DNA of 23,971 nt, taken from the NCBI GenBank assembly GCA_025924435.1, contig JAICIL010000023.1:1-23971 (forward strand), given 5' to 3'. The position numbers were made by a program, and so were the translations under genes. This document shows, one piece after another, positions 14,244 through 23,971 of this stretch. Source of the DNA: Chloroflexia bacterium (GTDB lineage Bacteria; Chloroflexota; Chloroflexia; Thermomicrobiales; JALYUS01). The notes beneath the pieces are model-generated. The model made no database searches. It saw only the letters and a program-made list of their open reading frames with translations, and had not been told where the DNA came from. Position 1 is the first letter of the stretch, and each line of letters begins with the position of its first letter.

Positions 14244-15377
14244 ATGAAGATACGCGAGATTCGGGCGGTGGGGTTGCGGGGCGCGACGCCGGAGGGCGGC
14301 TGGAGCGACGAACTGCAACCGGACACCTGCGTCCACACGCTGATCGCCGTCCTCACCGACGAGGGCGTGACCGGCATCGGCAGCGTCTTCACGAACGACG
14401 ATCTCGTCCGCGCCGCGCTCGGCGTCCTCGAACCGCTCTATCGCGGCGAGAACGCGCTCGAACCGGAGCGCGTGAGCGAGAAGTTGCACCAGCACACCTT
14501 CTGGCTCGGGCGCGGCGGCGCGATCACGCACGCCATTTCGGGCATTGACATCGCGCTGTGGGACATCCTCGGCAAAGCAACCCAACAGCCCGTCGGGCGG
14601 CTCCTGGGCGGGCGGTATCGCGAGCGGGTGCGCCCCTACGCCTCGCTGCTCATGGACGAGCCGGAACGGATGGCGGACGCGCTCCTGCCGTACAAGGCGC
14701 GGGGATTCCGCGCCTTCAAGATCGGCTGGGGGCCGTTCGGGCGGCAGAGCGCGGCGAAGGACGAGGCGATTGTCCGCGCCGCGCGGGAGGCCGTTGGCGA
14801 CGATGTGCTGCTGATGGTGGACGCGGGCGGCAGCGACGCCCACTGGCATCAGGGCTACAAATGGGCGCTCCGGACGGCGGAGATGCTCGCCGGATACGGT
14901 GTCGCCTGGTTCGAGGAAGCCTTGAAGCCGGACGCCTTGCGCGATTACGTGATGCTGCGCGAGCACGCGCCCCTGCCGATCAGCGGCGGCGAGGTGCTGA
15001 CGCGCCGCCAGTCCTTCCAGCCGTGGATCGAGGCGGGCGCGTTCGACATCGTCCAGCCGGATGTGACGAAGGTCGGCGGCATCTCGGAGGAGCGGCGCAT
15101 CGGCTGGATGGCGCAGGAGCACGGCATCCGCTTCATCCCGCACGGCTGGAACACGGCGGTCGGTTTGGCGGCAGACCTCCATCTCTCCTCCGCTTTTCCC
15201 GACACCGATTTCGTCGAGTACATCACCGGCTCGCCCTATGTGGACGCCATCGTCGCGCAGCCGTGGCAACTGGACGCGGACGGCATGCTCGCCATCCCCG
15301 CCACCCCCGGCCTCGGCATCGCCCTCGACCCGGACGCCGTGCGGCAGTATTCGCGCGGCGAGCCGTTCCTCGACTGA
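14244..15377 (+). CDS. Mandelate racemase/muconate lactonizing (enolase superfamily) enzyme
   Basis: A 377-residue enzyme, the usual length. The N-terminal capping domain (1-120) is followed by a TIM barrel. Metal ligands are D193 (LLMVDAGG), E224 or E225 (WFEEAL) and E250 (ISGGEVL). D273 (QPDVTKVGG) and H300 (FIPHGWNT) form the His-Asp dyad of the mandelate racemase subgroup. At the KxK position the sequence reads GFRAFKIGWGPFG: only one lysine (K159) and a two-residue gap relative to mandelate racemase. The first Lys pair is thus absent, arguing against true mandelate racemase and for an acid-sugar dehydratase or an unassigned activity. The ATG at 14244 has AAGGGAG 8 nt upstream. It lies near a benzoylformate-decarboxylase-like gene, which looks like a mandelate pathway, but no mandelate dehydrogenase is present. 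Confidence 0.88.
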   Translation: MKIREIRAVGLRGATPEGGWSDELQPDTCVHTLIAVLTDEGVTGIGSVFTNDDLVRAALGVLEPLYRGENALEPERVSEKLHQHTFWLGRGGAITHAISGIDIALWDILGKATQQPVGRLLGGRYRERVRPYASLLMDEPERMADALLPYKARGFRAFKIGWGPFGRQSAAKDEAIVRAAREAVGDDVLLMVDAGGSDAHWHQGYKWALRTAEMLAGYGVAWFEEALKPDALRDYVMLREHAPLPISGGEVLTRRQSFQPWIEAGAFDIVQPDVTKVGGISEERRIGWMAQEHGIRFIPHGWNTAVGLAADLHLSSAFPDTDFVEYITGSPYVDAIVAQPWQLDADGMLAIPATPGLGIALDPDAVRQYSRGEPFLD

Positions 15378-15383
15378 TGGGGG

Positions 15384-15402
15384 ATCTCATCCCCGGCCCC
15401 TT
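15384..15402. repeat. Half copy of the 'CCCCGGCCCCTTCC' repeat
   Basis: ATCTCATCCCCGGCCCCTTC starts 7 bp after the enolase-family stop. It repeats the sequence at the aminotransferase stop (12022-12043) with small changes. No second arm is seen. Confidence 0.4.
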
Positions 15403-15514
15403 CCGACAATACCTACGCCCTGCGATCCGATTGCACTCCCCTTTCGCAACCCGCCATACTTCGTGTATGCTTATCGCGCGCGAAAATTTTTGGAGTGTAC
15501 GACGGGAGGCAGTC

Positions 15515-18042
<2,528 letters not shown>

Positions 18043-18049
<7 letters not shown>

Positions 18050-18191
18050 CCCCCCAACCCCCTTCCCTCCGAGGGAAGGGGGAGCGAGCCTCCGGAAGAG
18101 CGAGGCGTTCGGGGTAGGGCACGGCGCTTCGGAGCGTCACCCCTTCCCTCCGAGGGAAGCGGGTGCCCTCTGGGCAGTAGGGGGTTAGGAT
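18043..18191. repeat. 149-bp inverted-repeat element supplying the beta-helix stop codon
   Basis: Perfect 12-bp terminal inverted repeats: ATCCTAACCCCC (18043-18054) and GGGGGTTAGGAT (18180-18191). Inside are two near-identical palindromes with core CCCTTCCCTCCGAGGGAAG (about 18058-18082 and 18139-18163). The TAA stop of the beta-helix gene (18047-18049) is in the left terminal repeat. There is no ORF of its own. The sequence GGGGGAGCGAGCCTCC beside the first palindrome matches the flank of the 9456-9517 hairpin. Confidence 0.7.
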
Positions 18192-18270
18192 TCCCCGACA
18201 ATGCATATGCCCTGCCTATTGTTGAGAACGATCGCGCAATTTGGGAGGCGACGCGGGCGTTGGTGAGGAC

Positions 18271-18342
18271 GCGGGCGGCGAAGACGCGCCCGAAGGCGCC
18301 GTGCGAGAAGGCGCCGTTGGGCAGGGTGCGGAAGGTGTCGAA
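18271..18342 (-). pseudogene. Short relic resembling an ISAs1-family transposase
   Basis: The minus strand encodes FDTFRTLPNGAFSHGAF followed by GRVFAAR. This resembles the ISAs1-family transposase segment 'ELPNGIPSHDTFGRVFAAL' near its N-terminus. Only about 24 codons are recognisable and the flanking frame is not transposase-like, so this would be a degraded insertion-sequence remnant. The match is recalled, not computed. Confidence 0.35.
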
Positions 18343-18440
18343 CCCTCTCTTCGTCCGCTCCCTCCGGGGATCGGGGTGCACACGCGGGTGCGATTTCCCT
18401 GAGCGGCGAGAATTCCCGCTGGCGCCGTCGCGCGTCATGC

Positions 18441-18449
18441 TGATAGAAT
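18441..18449 (+). promoter_or_regulatory. Candidate extended -10 promoter for the GTPase leader
   Basis: TGATAGAAT, an extended -10 (TGn-TAGAAT) in an otherwise GC-rich stretch, about 107 nt upstream of the leader ORF ATG (18556). No clear -35 hexamer is seen 17 bp upstream. Confidence 0.35.
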
Positions 18450-18555
18450 ACGGGGCGGTTCGGTCCTTCGGGGCCGGTGCGCGTCGCTTCGAGGCGCAAC
18501 CCGAGGCGGGCCATCCGATGTCGGCATTTTTTGCACAATGCACGAGGAGAATCCC

Positions 18556-18660
18556 ATGCGGCAGTCGTTGAAGAATCCAGCGGTCGGACGTTTCTTCAAC
18601 GGGAGTATCGCGCATGGCGATTGTCAATATCGGGATTCTGGCACATGTAGACGCGGGTAA
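18556..18660 (+). CDS. 34-codon leader ORF overlapping the GTPase start
   Basis: The ATG at 18556 has a strong GAGGAG (18544-18549) with 6-nt spacing. The 34-residue product begins MRQSLKNPAVGRFFNGS and its stop (18658-18660) lies 47 nt inside the GTPase gene in another frame. Codons 5-15 run through the hairpin 18567-18600 that abuts the GTPase Shine-Dalgarno. This is the layout of leader peptides that control drug-resistance genes by attenuation. A chance frame cannot be excluded, but the Shine-Dalgarno is better than that of the main gene. Confidence 0.45.
   Translation: MRQSLKNPAVGRFFNGSIAHGDCQYRDSGTCRRG
18567..18600 (+). promoter_or_regulatory. Attenuator-like hairpin next to the GTPase ribosome-binding site
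   Basis: GTTGAAGAA (18567-18575) and TTCTTCAAC (18592-18600) form a perfect 9-bp stem with a 16-nt loop. The right arm is directly followed by GGGAG (18601-18605), the Shine-Dalgarno of the GTPase, 8 nt before its ATG. A ribosome on the leader ORF would open this stem. Confidence 0.5.
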
Positions 18661-20584
18661 GACGAGCCTCACCGAACGCATCCTCTTCGAGGCTGGCGTC
18701 ATCGGATCGGTCGGCAGCGTAGACAAAGGCACGACACAGACCGACACGCTGGTGTTGGAACGCGCCCGCGGCATCACCATCCAATCCGCGGTTGTTTCCT
18801 TTCAACTGAACGCGCTCAAGGTTAACCTCATTGATACCCCCGGGCACACCGACTTTGTCGCCGAGGTCGAGCGGTCGCTGCGCGTGCTCGATGGCGTCGT
18901 GCTGGTCGTCTCGTCCGTCGAGGGCGTGCAGCCGCAGACGCGTCGCCTCGCGCGGGCGATTCGCGCCGCCGGTCTGCCTATGCTTATCTTCGTCAACAAG
19001 ATTGACCGTCTCGGCGCGCGCGGCGAGGCGCTGCTCGCGGACATTCGCCGCAAGCTGAACCTGCGCGTTGTGGCGATGAACGGCGCAACCGGGATCGGCG
19101 ACCGGGCGGCGGCGGTCGTCGCGCAAGATCGCGAAAGCCCGGAATGGCGAGACCCGGTGGGCGATCTCCTCGCGGAGACGAGCGAGCGCGTGATCGAGGC
19201 GTTCGATCGCACCGGCGGCGATCTGAGCGCCTCCTTCCTTGCGGCGGAACTGCGGGCGCAGGTCGCGGCGGGAGCCGTCGCCCCGGTCTTCTTCGGATCG
19301 GCGATCACCGGCGTTGGCGTCCCCGCACTGCTCGCCGGGATCGAGGAATGGCTCCCGGCGGCCGAAGAAGCGACGGACGCCCCGGTTGCGGGCACGGTTT
19401 TTAAGATCGTCCGCAGGGCTTCCGGGGAGAAACTTGCCTATGTGCGGCTCTTCGCGGGCCGTTTGGCGGTGCGGCAGCGCGTGCTGCTCCGGCGTCGCGA
19501 CGCATTCGGCGCGATGGAGCAGATCGAGGAGCGCATCACCGGCATCGAGCGCTTCGCGTCGGGCGCTGCCGCGTCGGCGGAAACGGCGAGCGCCGGGGAA
19601 ATCGCCGCCTTGCACGGGCTTCGGGCGGCGCGCATCGGCGATCGCATCGGCGCCGACGAAACGGGAGGCAGGGAGATCGCCCGGGTGTTTCCGGCGCCGA
19701 CGCTGGAAAGCGTCGTGCGCCCGGTCGAGCCGGGCCGGATCACGCGCTTGCGCGCGGCGCTCGATCAACTCGCGGAGCAGGATCCGCTCATTGCGCTGCG
19801 CCAGCGCGACGAGGAGGGGGAGATTTCGGTCCGTCTCTATGGCGAGGTGCAGAAAGAAGTCCTGATGGAGACGCTGGCGCGGGAGTATGGCGTCGCCGTG
19901 ACGTTCGGGCCGAGCCGGACGATTTGCATCGAGCGCCCGGTTGGCACGGGCGAGCATGCCGAGATCATTTTCGAGGGCGGGAATCCGTTCTATGCGACGG
20001 TCGGATTCCGCATCGAGCCGGCCGAGCGCGGGGGCGGCGTGCGCTACGCGCGCGAGCTGGGCGCATTGCCGCTCGCCTTCTACCGCGCCATCGAGGAGAC
20101 GGTGTACGAGACGCTCGCGCAGGGATTGTCCGGCTGGGAGGTGACCGACGCGGTCGTCACGCTCACCCATGCGGGATTCAGCTCGGTGTTGAGCGCCGCC
20201 GGGGACTTCCGCAAGCTCACCCCGCTCGTGCTGATGCGGGCGCTGCTTGATGCCGGCACCGAGGTCTGCGAGCCGGTCGAGGCGTTCGATCTCGACATTC
20301 CGGAGGATACATTCGGCGCGGTCTCCGGCGCACTGGTGAATGCGCGCGCGACGATGCGCAACGCGTTTCGCGAGGGCGCATCGTACCGCATCATCTGCGA
20401 GATCCCCACCGCGGAACTGCGCGCCGTCGAGCAGCAGTTGCCGGCGCTGACGCGCGGCGATGGCAGCTGGATGTCGAGCTTTGCGGGGCATGTCCCGGTG
20501 ACCGGCGACGCGCCGATCCGGGAGCGCAACGGCCCGACGCCGCTCAACCGCGCGCACTATCTGGCCGACGTTGCACGGCGCTGA
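18614..20584 (+). CDS. Tet(M)/OtrA-like ribosome-protection translational GTPase
   Basis: A 656-residue, five-domain GTPase related to EF-G and to tetracycline ribosome-protection proteins, which eject drug from the 30S A site. G motifs: AHVDAGKTS (10-18), RGITIQ (52-57), DTPGH (74-78), NKID (128-131), GSA (228-230). Domain IV/V segments align well with Tet(M): GLSGWEVTDAVVTL (504-517), AGDFRKLTPLVLMRALLDAGTE (529-550), and a terminal GHVPVTGDAP. The domain IV tip differs: where Tet(M) has YYSPVSTPADF, this protein has GFSSVLSAAGDF (521-532), one residue shorter and without the Tyr-Ser-Pro. True tetracycline resistance is therefore uncertain. The ATG at 18614 has GGGAG 8 nt upstream. An ABC exporter pair follows 79 bp downstream, so a drug-response unit is plausible. 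Confidence 0.88.
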   Translation: MAIVNIGILAHVDAGKTSLTERILFEAGVIGSVGSVDKGTTQTDTLVLERARGITIQSAVVSFQLNALKVNLIDTPGHTDFVAEVERSLRVLDGVVLVVSSVEGVQPQTRRLARAIRAAGLPMLIFVNKIDRLGARGEALLADIRRKLNLRVVAMNGATGIGDRAAAVVAQDRESPEWRDPVGDLLAETSERVIEAFDRTGGDLSASFLAAELRAQVAAGAVAPVFFGSAITGVGVPALLAGIEEWLPAAEEATDAPVAGTVFKIVRRASGEKLAYVRLFAGRLAVRQRVLLRRRDAFGAMEQIEERITGIERFASGAAASAETASAGEIAALHGLRAARIGDRIGADETGGREIARVFPAPTLESVVRPVEPGRITRLRAALDQLAEQDPLIALRQRDEEGEISVRLYGEVQKEVLMETLAREYGVAVTFGPSRTICIERPVGTGEHAEIIFEGGNPFYATVGFRIEPAERGGGVRYARELGALPLAFYRAIEETVYETLAQGLSGWEVTDAVVTLTHAGFSSVLSAAGDFRKLTPLVLMRALLDAGTEVCEPVEAFDLDIPEDTFGAVSGALVNARATMRNAFREGASYRIICEIPTAELRAVEQQLPALTRGDGSWMSSFAGHVPVTGDAPIRERNGPTPLNRAHYLADVARR

Positions 20585-20663
20585 TATGCCGCGCGAACGC
20601 GGGCCGACGCGTCTCTTTTCCCGCCCGATCACCCGCCGTACGCGGCGAGACGAGGAGTTTCCC

Positions 20664-22415
20664 TTGCACCCTTTTCATGCCCTGAGCCGCTACTGGCGGC
20701 TGTTGGCCCGCTATCTGCGGCCCCAGTGGCGGCGGATGGGCCTGCTGGCGGTGATCCTGTGCGCCACCATCGGCGTGCAGGTGGCCGCGCCGCTGGTGGC
20801 GAGCCGGTTCATAGATCGGGCCACCGCCGGCGGCGCCCTCCGCACGCTGATCGTCCTGGCGCTGCTGACGATGGGCCTCGCCCTGGCGGGGCAGGGCGCG
20901 GCGGTCGTCGAAACCTACGTGGCCGAGAATGTGAGTTGGGCGGCCACGAACGCGCTGCGCGCCGACCTCGTCGCCCACCTGCTGCGGCTGGATGCCTCGT
21001 TCCACACGGCCCATACGCCGGGCGAATTGATCGAGCGGGTGGACGGTGACGTGGGCATCCTGGCCCGCTTCTTCTCACGCTTTGTCGTCTACGTGCTCGG
21101 CAACGGCCTCCTGATCGTTGGCGTGCTCGCGCTGCTTTTCCATGTGGACTGGCGGGTCGGCCTGGGGCTGGGCGCGTTCGTCGCGCTGGCCGTGATCGCC
21201 CTGCTGCGCATCCGCGCCGTCGCCACCCCTTCTGCGTCCGCACAGCGCCAGGCGAGCGCCGATTTCTACGGTTTCGTGGGCGAATATCTCGCCGGGCTGG
21301 AGGATGTCCGCTCCAGCGGGGCGGGCGCGTTCGTGCTGCGCCGCTGCGCCGAGATGATGCGGCCATGGCTGGGCGTGACACTCAAGGCGCAATCATGGGG
21401 CTACGCCATGGCCGCCGCCAGCCAGGGGCTGTTTGCGCTCGGTACGGCGGTCGCTTTCGCCCTCAGCGCCATGCTGTTCAAGTCCGGCACGCTGACCATC
21501 GGCGCGGTCTACCTGATCTTCCAGTATTCCGCGGTGCTGCTCCAGCCGACCGAGCAGATCCGCAAGGAAGTGCAGGACCTGCAGCAGGCGGACGCCAGCA
21601 TCGGCCGGATCGAGGCGCTCCTGGCGACCGCGCCGCGCCTGGCCGATGGCCCCGGTCCCGCGCTGCCGCCCGGCCCCCTGGCGGTGGAGTTGGACGGCGT
21701 CTCATTCGGCTATGCGGAGGACGCCCCGGTCCTGCGCGACGTCAGCGTCCGCCTCCCGCCGGGCCGCGTGCTCGGTGTGGTGGGGCGCACGGGCAGCGGC
21801 AAGACGACGCTGACGCGGCTCCTCCCGCGCTTCTACGATCCGCAGGCGGGCACGGTGCGCCTCGGGGGTGTGGACCTGCGGGCGATCCGCCTCGCGGCGG
21901 TGCGCGCGCGCATCGGCCTGGTCACCCAGGAGGTGCACCTCTTCAACGCCAGCGTGCGCGACAACCTGACCCTCTTCGACGACGGCGTGCCGGACGACCG
22001 GATCAGCGCCGTGCTCGACACCCTGGGCCTGGCCGATTGGCTGCGGGAGCTGCCGCGCGGGCTGGATACCCCCTTGGGTCCCGGCGGCGTCGGGCTTTCC
22101 GCCGGGCAGGCCCAGGTGCTGGCCTGCGCGCGCATCTTCCTGCGCGACCCCGACGTGGTGATCCTGGACGAGGCCTCCTCGCGGCTCGACCCGGCCACGG
22201 AGCGGCTGGTGCATACGGCGCTGGGCCGGTTGCTCGCCGGCCGCACCGGCATCATCGTGGCACACCGGCTGGCGACGGTCGCGTATGCCGACGACATCCT
22301 TGTTTTGGAGGACGGGCGGGTGCGCGAGCACGGGTCGCGGCTCGCCCTCGCCGCCGATCCCGCCTCGCGCTTCGCCGCGCTGCTGCGGGTCGCCACGGAG
22401 GAGGTCTCCGCATGA
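20664..22415 (+). CDS. ABC exporter half-transporter (TMD-NBD), consensus-site subunit
   Basis: A 583-residue type IV ABC half-transporter. Hydrophobic segments at about 25-48, 60-80, 138-160, 165-183, 250-272 and 277-295 form the membrane domain. The NBD has Walker A GRTGSGKTT (374-382), the Q-loop VTQEVHLF (420-427), signature LSAGQ (479-483; LSGGQ is usual), Walker B VVILDEASS (498-506) with the catalytic Glu, and H-loop H534. TTG 20664 is chosen because GAGGAG (20652-20657) lies 6 nt upstream and the length is then typical. The frame also offers an ATG at 20586, which would add 26 Arg-rich residues. It overlaps the next ABC gene by ATGA, so the two should form a heterodimer. The cargo is unknown, with lipids or drugs typical for the family. 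Confidence 0.9.
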   Translation: MHPFHALSRYWRLLARYLRPQWRRMGLLAVILCATIGVQVAAPLVASRFIDRATAGGALRTLIVLALLTMGLALAGQGAAVVETYVAENVSWAATNALRADLVAHLLRLDASFHTAHTPGELIERVDGDVGILARFFSRFVVYVLGNGLLIVGVLALLFHVDWRVGLGLGAFVALAVIALLRIRAVATPSASAQRQASADFYGFVGEYLAGLEDVRSSGAGAFVLRRCAEMMRPWLGVTLKAQSWGYAMAAASQGLFALGTAVAFALSAMLFKSGTLTIGAVYLIFQYSAVLLQPTEQIRKEVQDLQQADASIGRIEALLATAPRLADGPGPALPPGPLAVELDGVSFGYAEDAPVLRDVSVRLPPGRVLGVVGRTGSGKTTLTRLLPRFYDPQAGTVRLGGVDLRAIRLAAVRARIGLVTQEVHLFNASVRDNLTLFDDGVPDDRISAVLDTLGLADWLRELPRGLDTPLGPGGVGLSAGQAQVLACARIFLRDPDVVILDEASSRLDPATERLVHTALGRLLAGRTGIIVAHRLATVAYADDILVLEDGRVREHGSRLALAADPASRFAALLRVATEEVSA

Positions 22416-23971
22416 AGCCGCTCCCGACCTGGCGCTACTTAGTGCGAATGGCCCGCTACGCGCCCCGCCTGTACCTGCCCCACGCGGCGCTGTTCAGCCT
22501 GTGGCACGCATCGCCGCTCCTTTTTGGGCTGATCGCCCGTGCCTTCTTCGATTCGCTCACCGGGAACGCACGCCTTCCGGTGGGCACGACGGGGCTGATC
22601 GTGCTGCTCGTGGTGGTCGCCGCGAGCCGTTCGGGCCTGCTGATGATCGCCGGCGTGTATGAAATCCTCTGCCGGTTCGCGATGAGTAACCTGCTGCGCC
22701 GCAATCTGCTGCGGCAGATTCTGGACCGTCCCGGCGCGGATGCGCTGCCCTTCTCCGTCGGCGAGATCATCAGCCGCTTTCGCGACGATGCCCACGAGCC
22801 GGAAGATAACCTCGATTGGACCAGCGATATTCTGGGCACCGGTCTGTTCGCGATGGGGGCATTCCTGATCCTGCTGCATGTCAGCGTCCGGATGACCCTG
22901 GTCGCAATCCTGCCGCTGCTCGTCGTCGTGATCGTGGCGCGGCGAGCCAGCGACGCGCTGGGCCGCTATCGTGAAACGAGCAGCCAGGCCACCAGCCAGG
23001 TCACCGGGGCCATCGGCGATATGCTGGCGGCGGTGCAGACGGTGCAGGCCGCCGGCGCCGAAGCGCGCACCGTGGATCACTTCCGGCGGCTCAACGAGCG
23101 GCGCCGCACCGCGATGCTGGCCGATCGCGTGGCGACGCAAGTGCTGGACGCCATCACGGCCAACACGGTGAGCGTCGGCACGGGCCTCATTATGCTGCTG
23201 GCCGCCGGAAGCCTGCGCGACGGCAGCCTGACGGTGGGCGACTTCGTCCTGTTCATCTCCTATCTGGGCTACATCGCCGAATTCACCGACGGGCTTGGCC
23301 GGTTCCTGGCCCACTACCGGCAGACCGGAGTCGCATTCGCGCGCATGGGCGCACTGCTGGGCGGCGCGCCGCCGGTCGCGCTGGTGGCGCCCACGCCGCT
23401 GTATCTGCGCGGCCCCCTGCCCGCCGTACCGCCGCCGCCGCGCGGCGCGACCGACCCGTTGGTCCTCGTGGAGGCGCGGGGGCTGACCTATCGCCACCCG
23501 CAGTCCGGGGGCGGCATCGCCGCCGTGGACCTGCGCCTGCCGCGCGGCACCCTGACGGTGGTGACGGGGCGCGTCGGCGCGGGCAAGACGACGCTCTTGC
23601 GGACCCTCCTCGGCTTGCTGCCCCGCGAGGGGGGCGAGATCCTATGGAACGGCCACGTCGTGGACGACGCGGCCTCCTTCCTCGTGCCGCCCCGCGCGGC
23701 GTACACGGCGCAGACGCCGCGCCTGTTCAGCGAGACGCTCAAGCAGAACATCCTCCTGGGCCTGCCCGACGACCCCGCGGCCCTGGCCGCCGCCGTGCGG
23801 GGCGCCGTCCTGGAGCACGACGTGGGGGCGCTGGAGGCGGGGATGGAGACGCCGGTGGGCACGCGCGGCGTCAAGCTCTCCGGCGGCCAGGTGCAGCGCA
23901 CGGCGGCGGCGCGCATGTTCGTGCGCGCCGCCGAGTTGCTGGTGATTGACGACCTGTCCAGCGCGCTGGAC
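22412..23971 (+). CDS. ABC exporter half-transporter (3' partial), degenerate-site subunit
   Basis: 520 codons open to the window edge; the start ATG overlaps the previous stop as ATGA, with GGAGGAGG just upstream. The N-terminal 320 residues form the membrane domain (for example GLIVLLVVVAASRSGLLMIAG, GMGAFLILLHVSV-like and TGLIMLLAAGSL stretches). The NBD has Walker A GRVGAGKTT with K392, a Q-loop AQTPRLFSE, a canonical LSGGQ (489-493) and Walker B LLVIDDLSSALD, in which the catalytic Glu position is Asp (D514). The H-loop and end lie outside the window. Combined with LSAGQ in the partner, this predicts one degenerate and one active ATP site, as in heterodimeric exporters such as TM287/288 and BmrCD. 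Confidence 0.9.
   Translation, partial: MKPLPTWRYLVRMARYAPRLYLPHAALFSLWHASPLLFGLIARAFFDSLTGNARLPVGTTGLIVLLVVVAASRSGLLMIAGVYEILCRFAMSNLLRRNLLRQILDRPGADALPFSVGEIISRFRDDAHEPEDNLDWTSDILGTGLFAMGAFLILLHVSVRMTLVAILPLLVVVIVARRASDALGRYRETSSQATSQVTGAIGDMLAAVQTVQAAGAEARTVDHFRRLNERRRTAMLADRVATQVLDAITANTVSVGTGLIMLLAAGSLRDGSLTVGDFVLFISYLGYIAEFTDGLGRFLAHYRQTGVAFARMGALLGGAPPVALVAPTPLYLRGPLPAVPPPPRGATDPLVLVEARGLTYRHPQSGGGIAAVDLRLPRGTLTVVTGRVGAGKTTLLRTLLGLLPREGGEILWNGHVVDDAASFLVPPRAAYTAQTPRLFSETLKQNILLGLPDDPAALAAAVRGAVLEHDVGALEAGMETPVGTRGVKLSGGQVQRTAAARMFVRAAELLVIDDLSSALD

Noticed and set aside
14558..15514. Upstream extension of the beta-helix reading frame
   Set aside because: It overlaps the enolase-family gene in another frame. 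The signal peptide and GGGAGG place the start at 15515.
18596..20632. 678-codon open frame antisense to the GTPase gene
   Set aside because: Its product is Arg/Ala/Asp-rich low-complexity sequence without motifs; the opposite strand encodes a complete GTPase. Typical shadow frame in GC-rich DNA.

Overview
GC-rich (about 70% in most stretches) bacterial chromosomal DNA with short intergenic gaps, frequent GTG/TTG starts backed by strong Shine-Dalgarno sites, a MutL carrying endonuclease motifs, a CSLREA-type secreted beta-helix protein and dispersed 'CCAAGACGCCAAG' hairpins. Together these suggest a Chloroflexota-type organism, possibly near Thermomicrobia. This is an inference from gene content; there is no rRNA or other phylogenetic marker to settle it.

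Layout. (1) 1-1650: mutL, missing about its first 23 codons, converging on a small secreted-protein gene (2033-1758, minus). (2) 8647-2311, minus strand: a four-gene operon of a sigma-70-like factor, a cytoplasmic zinc-binding anti-sigma-like protein with a C-terminal beta-sandwich domain, a 970-residue TPR-CHAT (caspase-like) protease with an intact His/Cys dyad, and a leaderless subtilisin-family S8 protease with a full Asp/His/Ser triad and an unrecognised N-terminal domain. A LuxR-type HTH protein is divergent from it (9002-9448). This operon is the most likely undescribed system here. (3) 9521-15377: a metabolic cluster with a SelA/DgaE-like PLP enzyme (minus), then an alanine-glyoxylate-type aminotransferase, a benzoylformate-decarboxylase-like ThDP enzyme, a small DUF6582-like protein (minus) and an enolase-superfamily dehydratase or racemase. 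(4) 15515-18049: a secreted, glycine-rich, modular beta-helix protein. (5) 18050-18613: no full gene, but a 149-bp inverted-repeat element, a short transposase relic, a promoter candidate and a leader ORF with a hairpin. (6) 18614-23971: a Tet(M)/OtrA-like ribosome-protection GTPase followed by two overlapping half-ABC exporters, the second cut by the window edge.

How the genes may work together. In the protease operon the expected logic is a sensor/anti-sigma pair controlling, or controlled by, a protease cascade: TPR-CHAT could cleave the zinc-finger protein to free the sigma factor, or activate the subtilase. This parallels TPR-CHAT in type III-E CRISPR, which cleaves a protein that binds a sigma factor, but no CRISPR component is present here. 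In the last module the GTPase and the heterodimeric exporter look like a drug-tolerance unit, and the GTPase start region has the architecture of a leader-peptide attenuator.

Several hairpin repeat families are scattered through gene ends and linkers. One lies in frame inside mutL, and one supplies the stop codon of the beta-helix gene.
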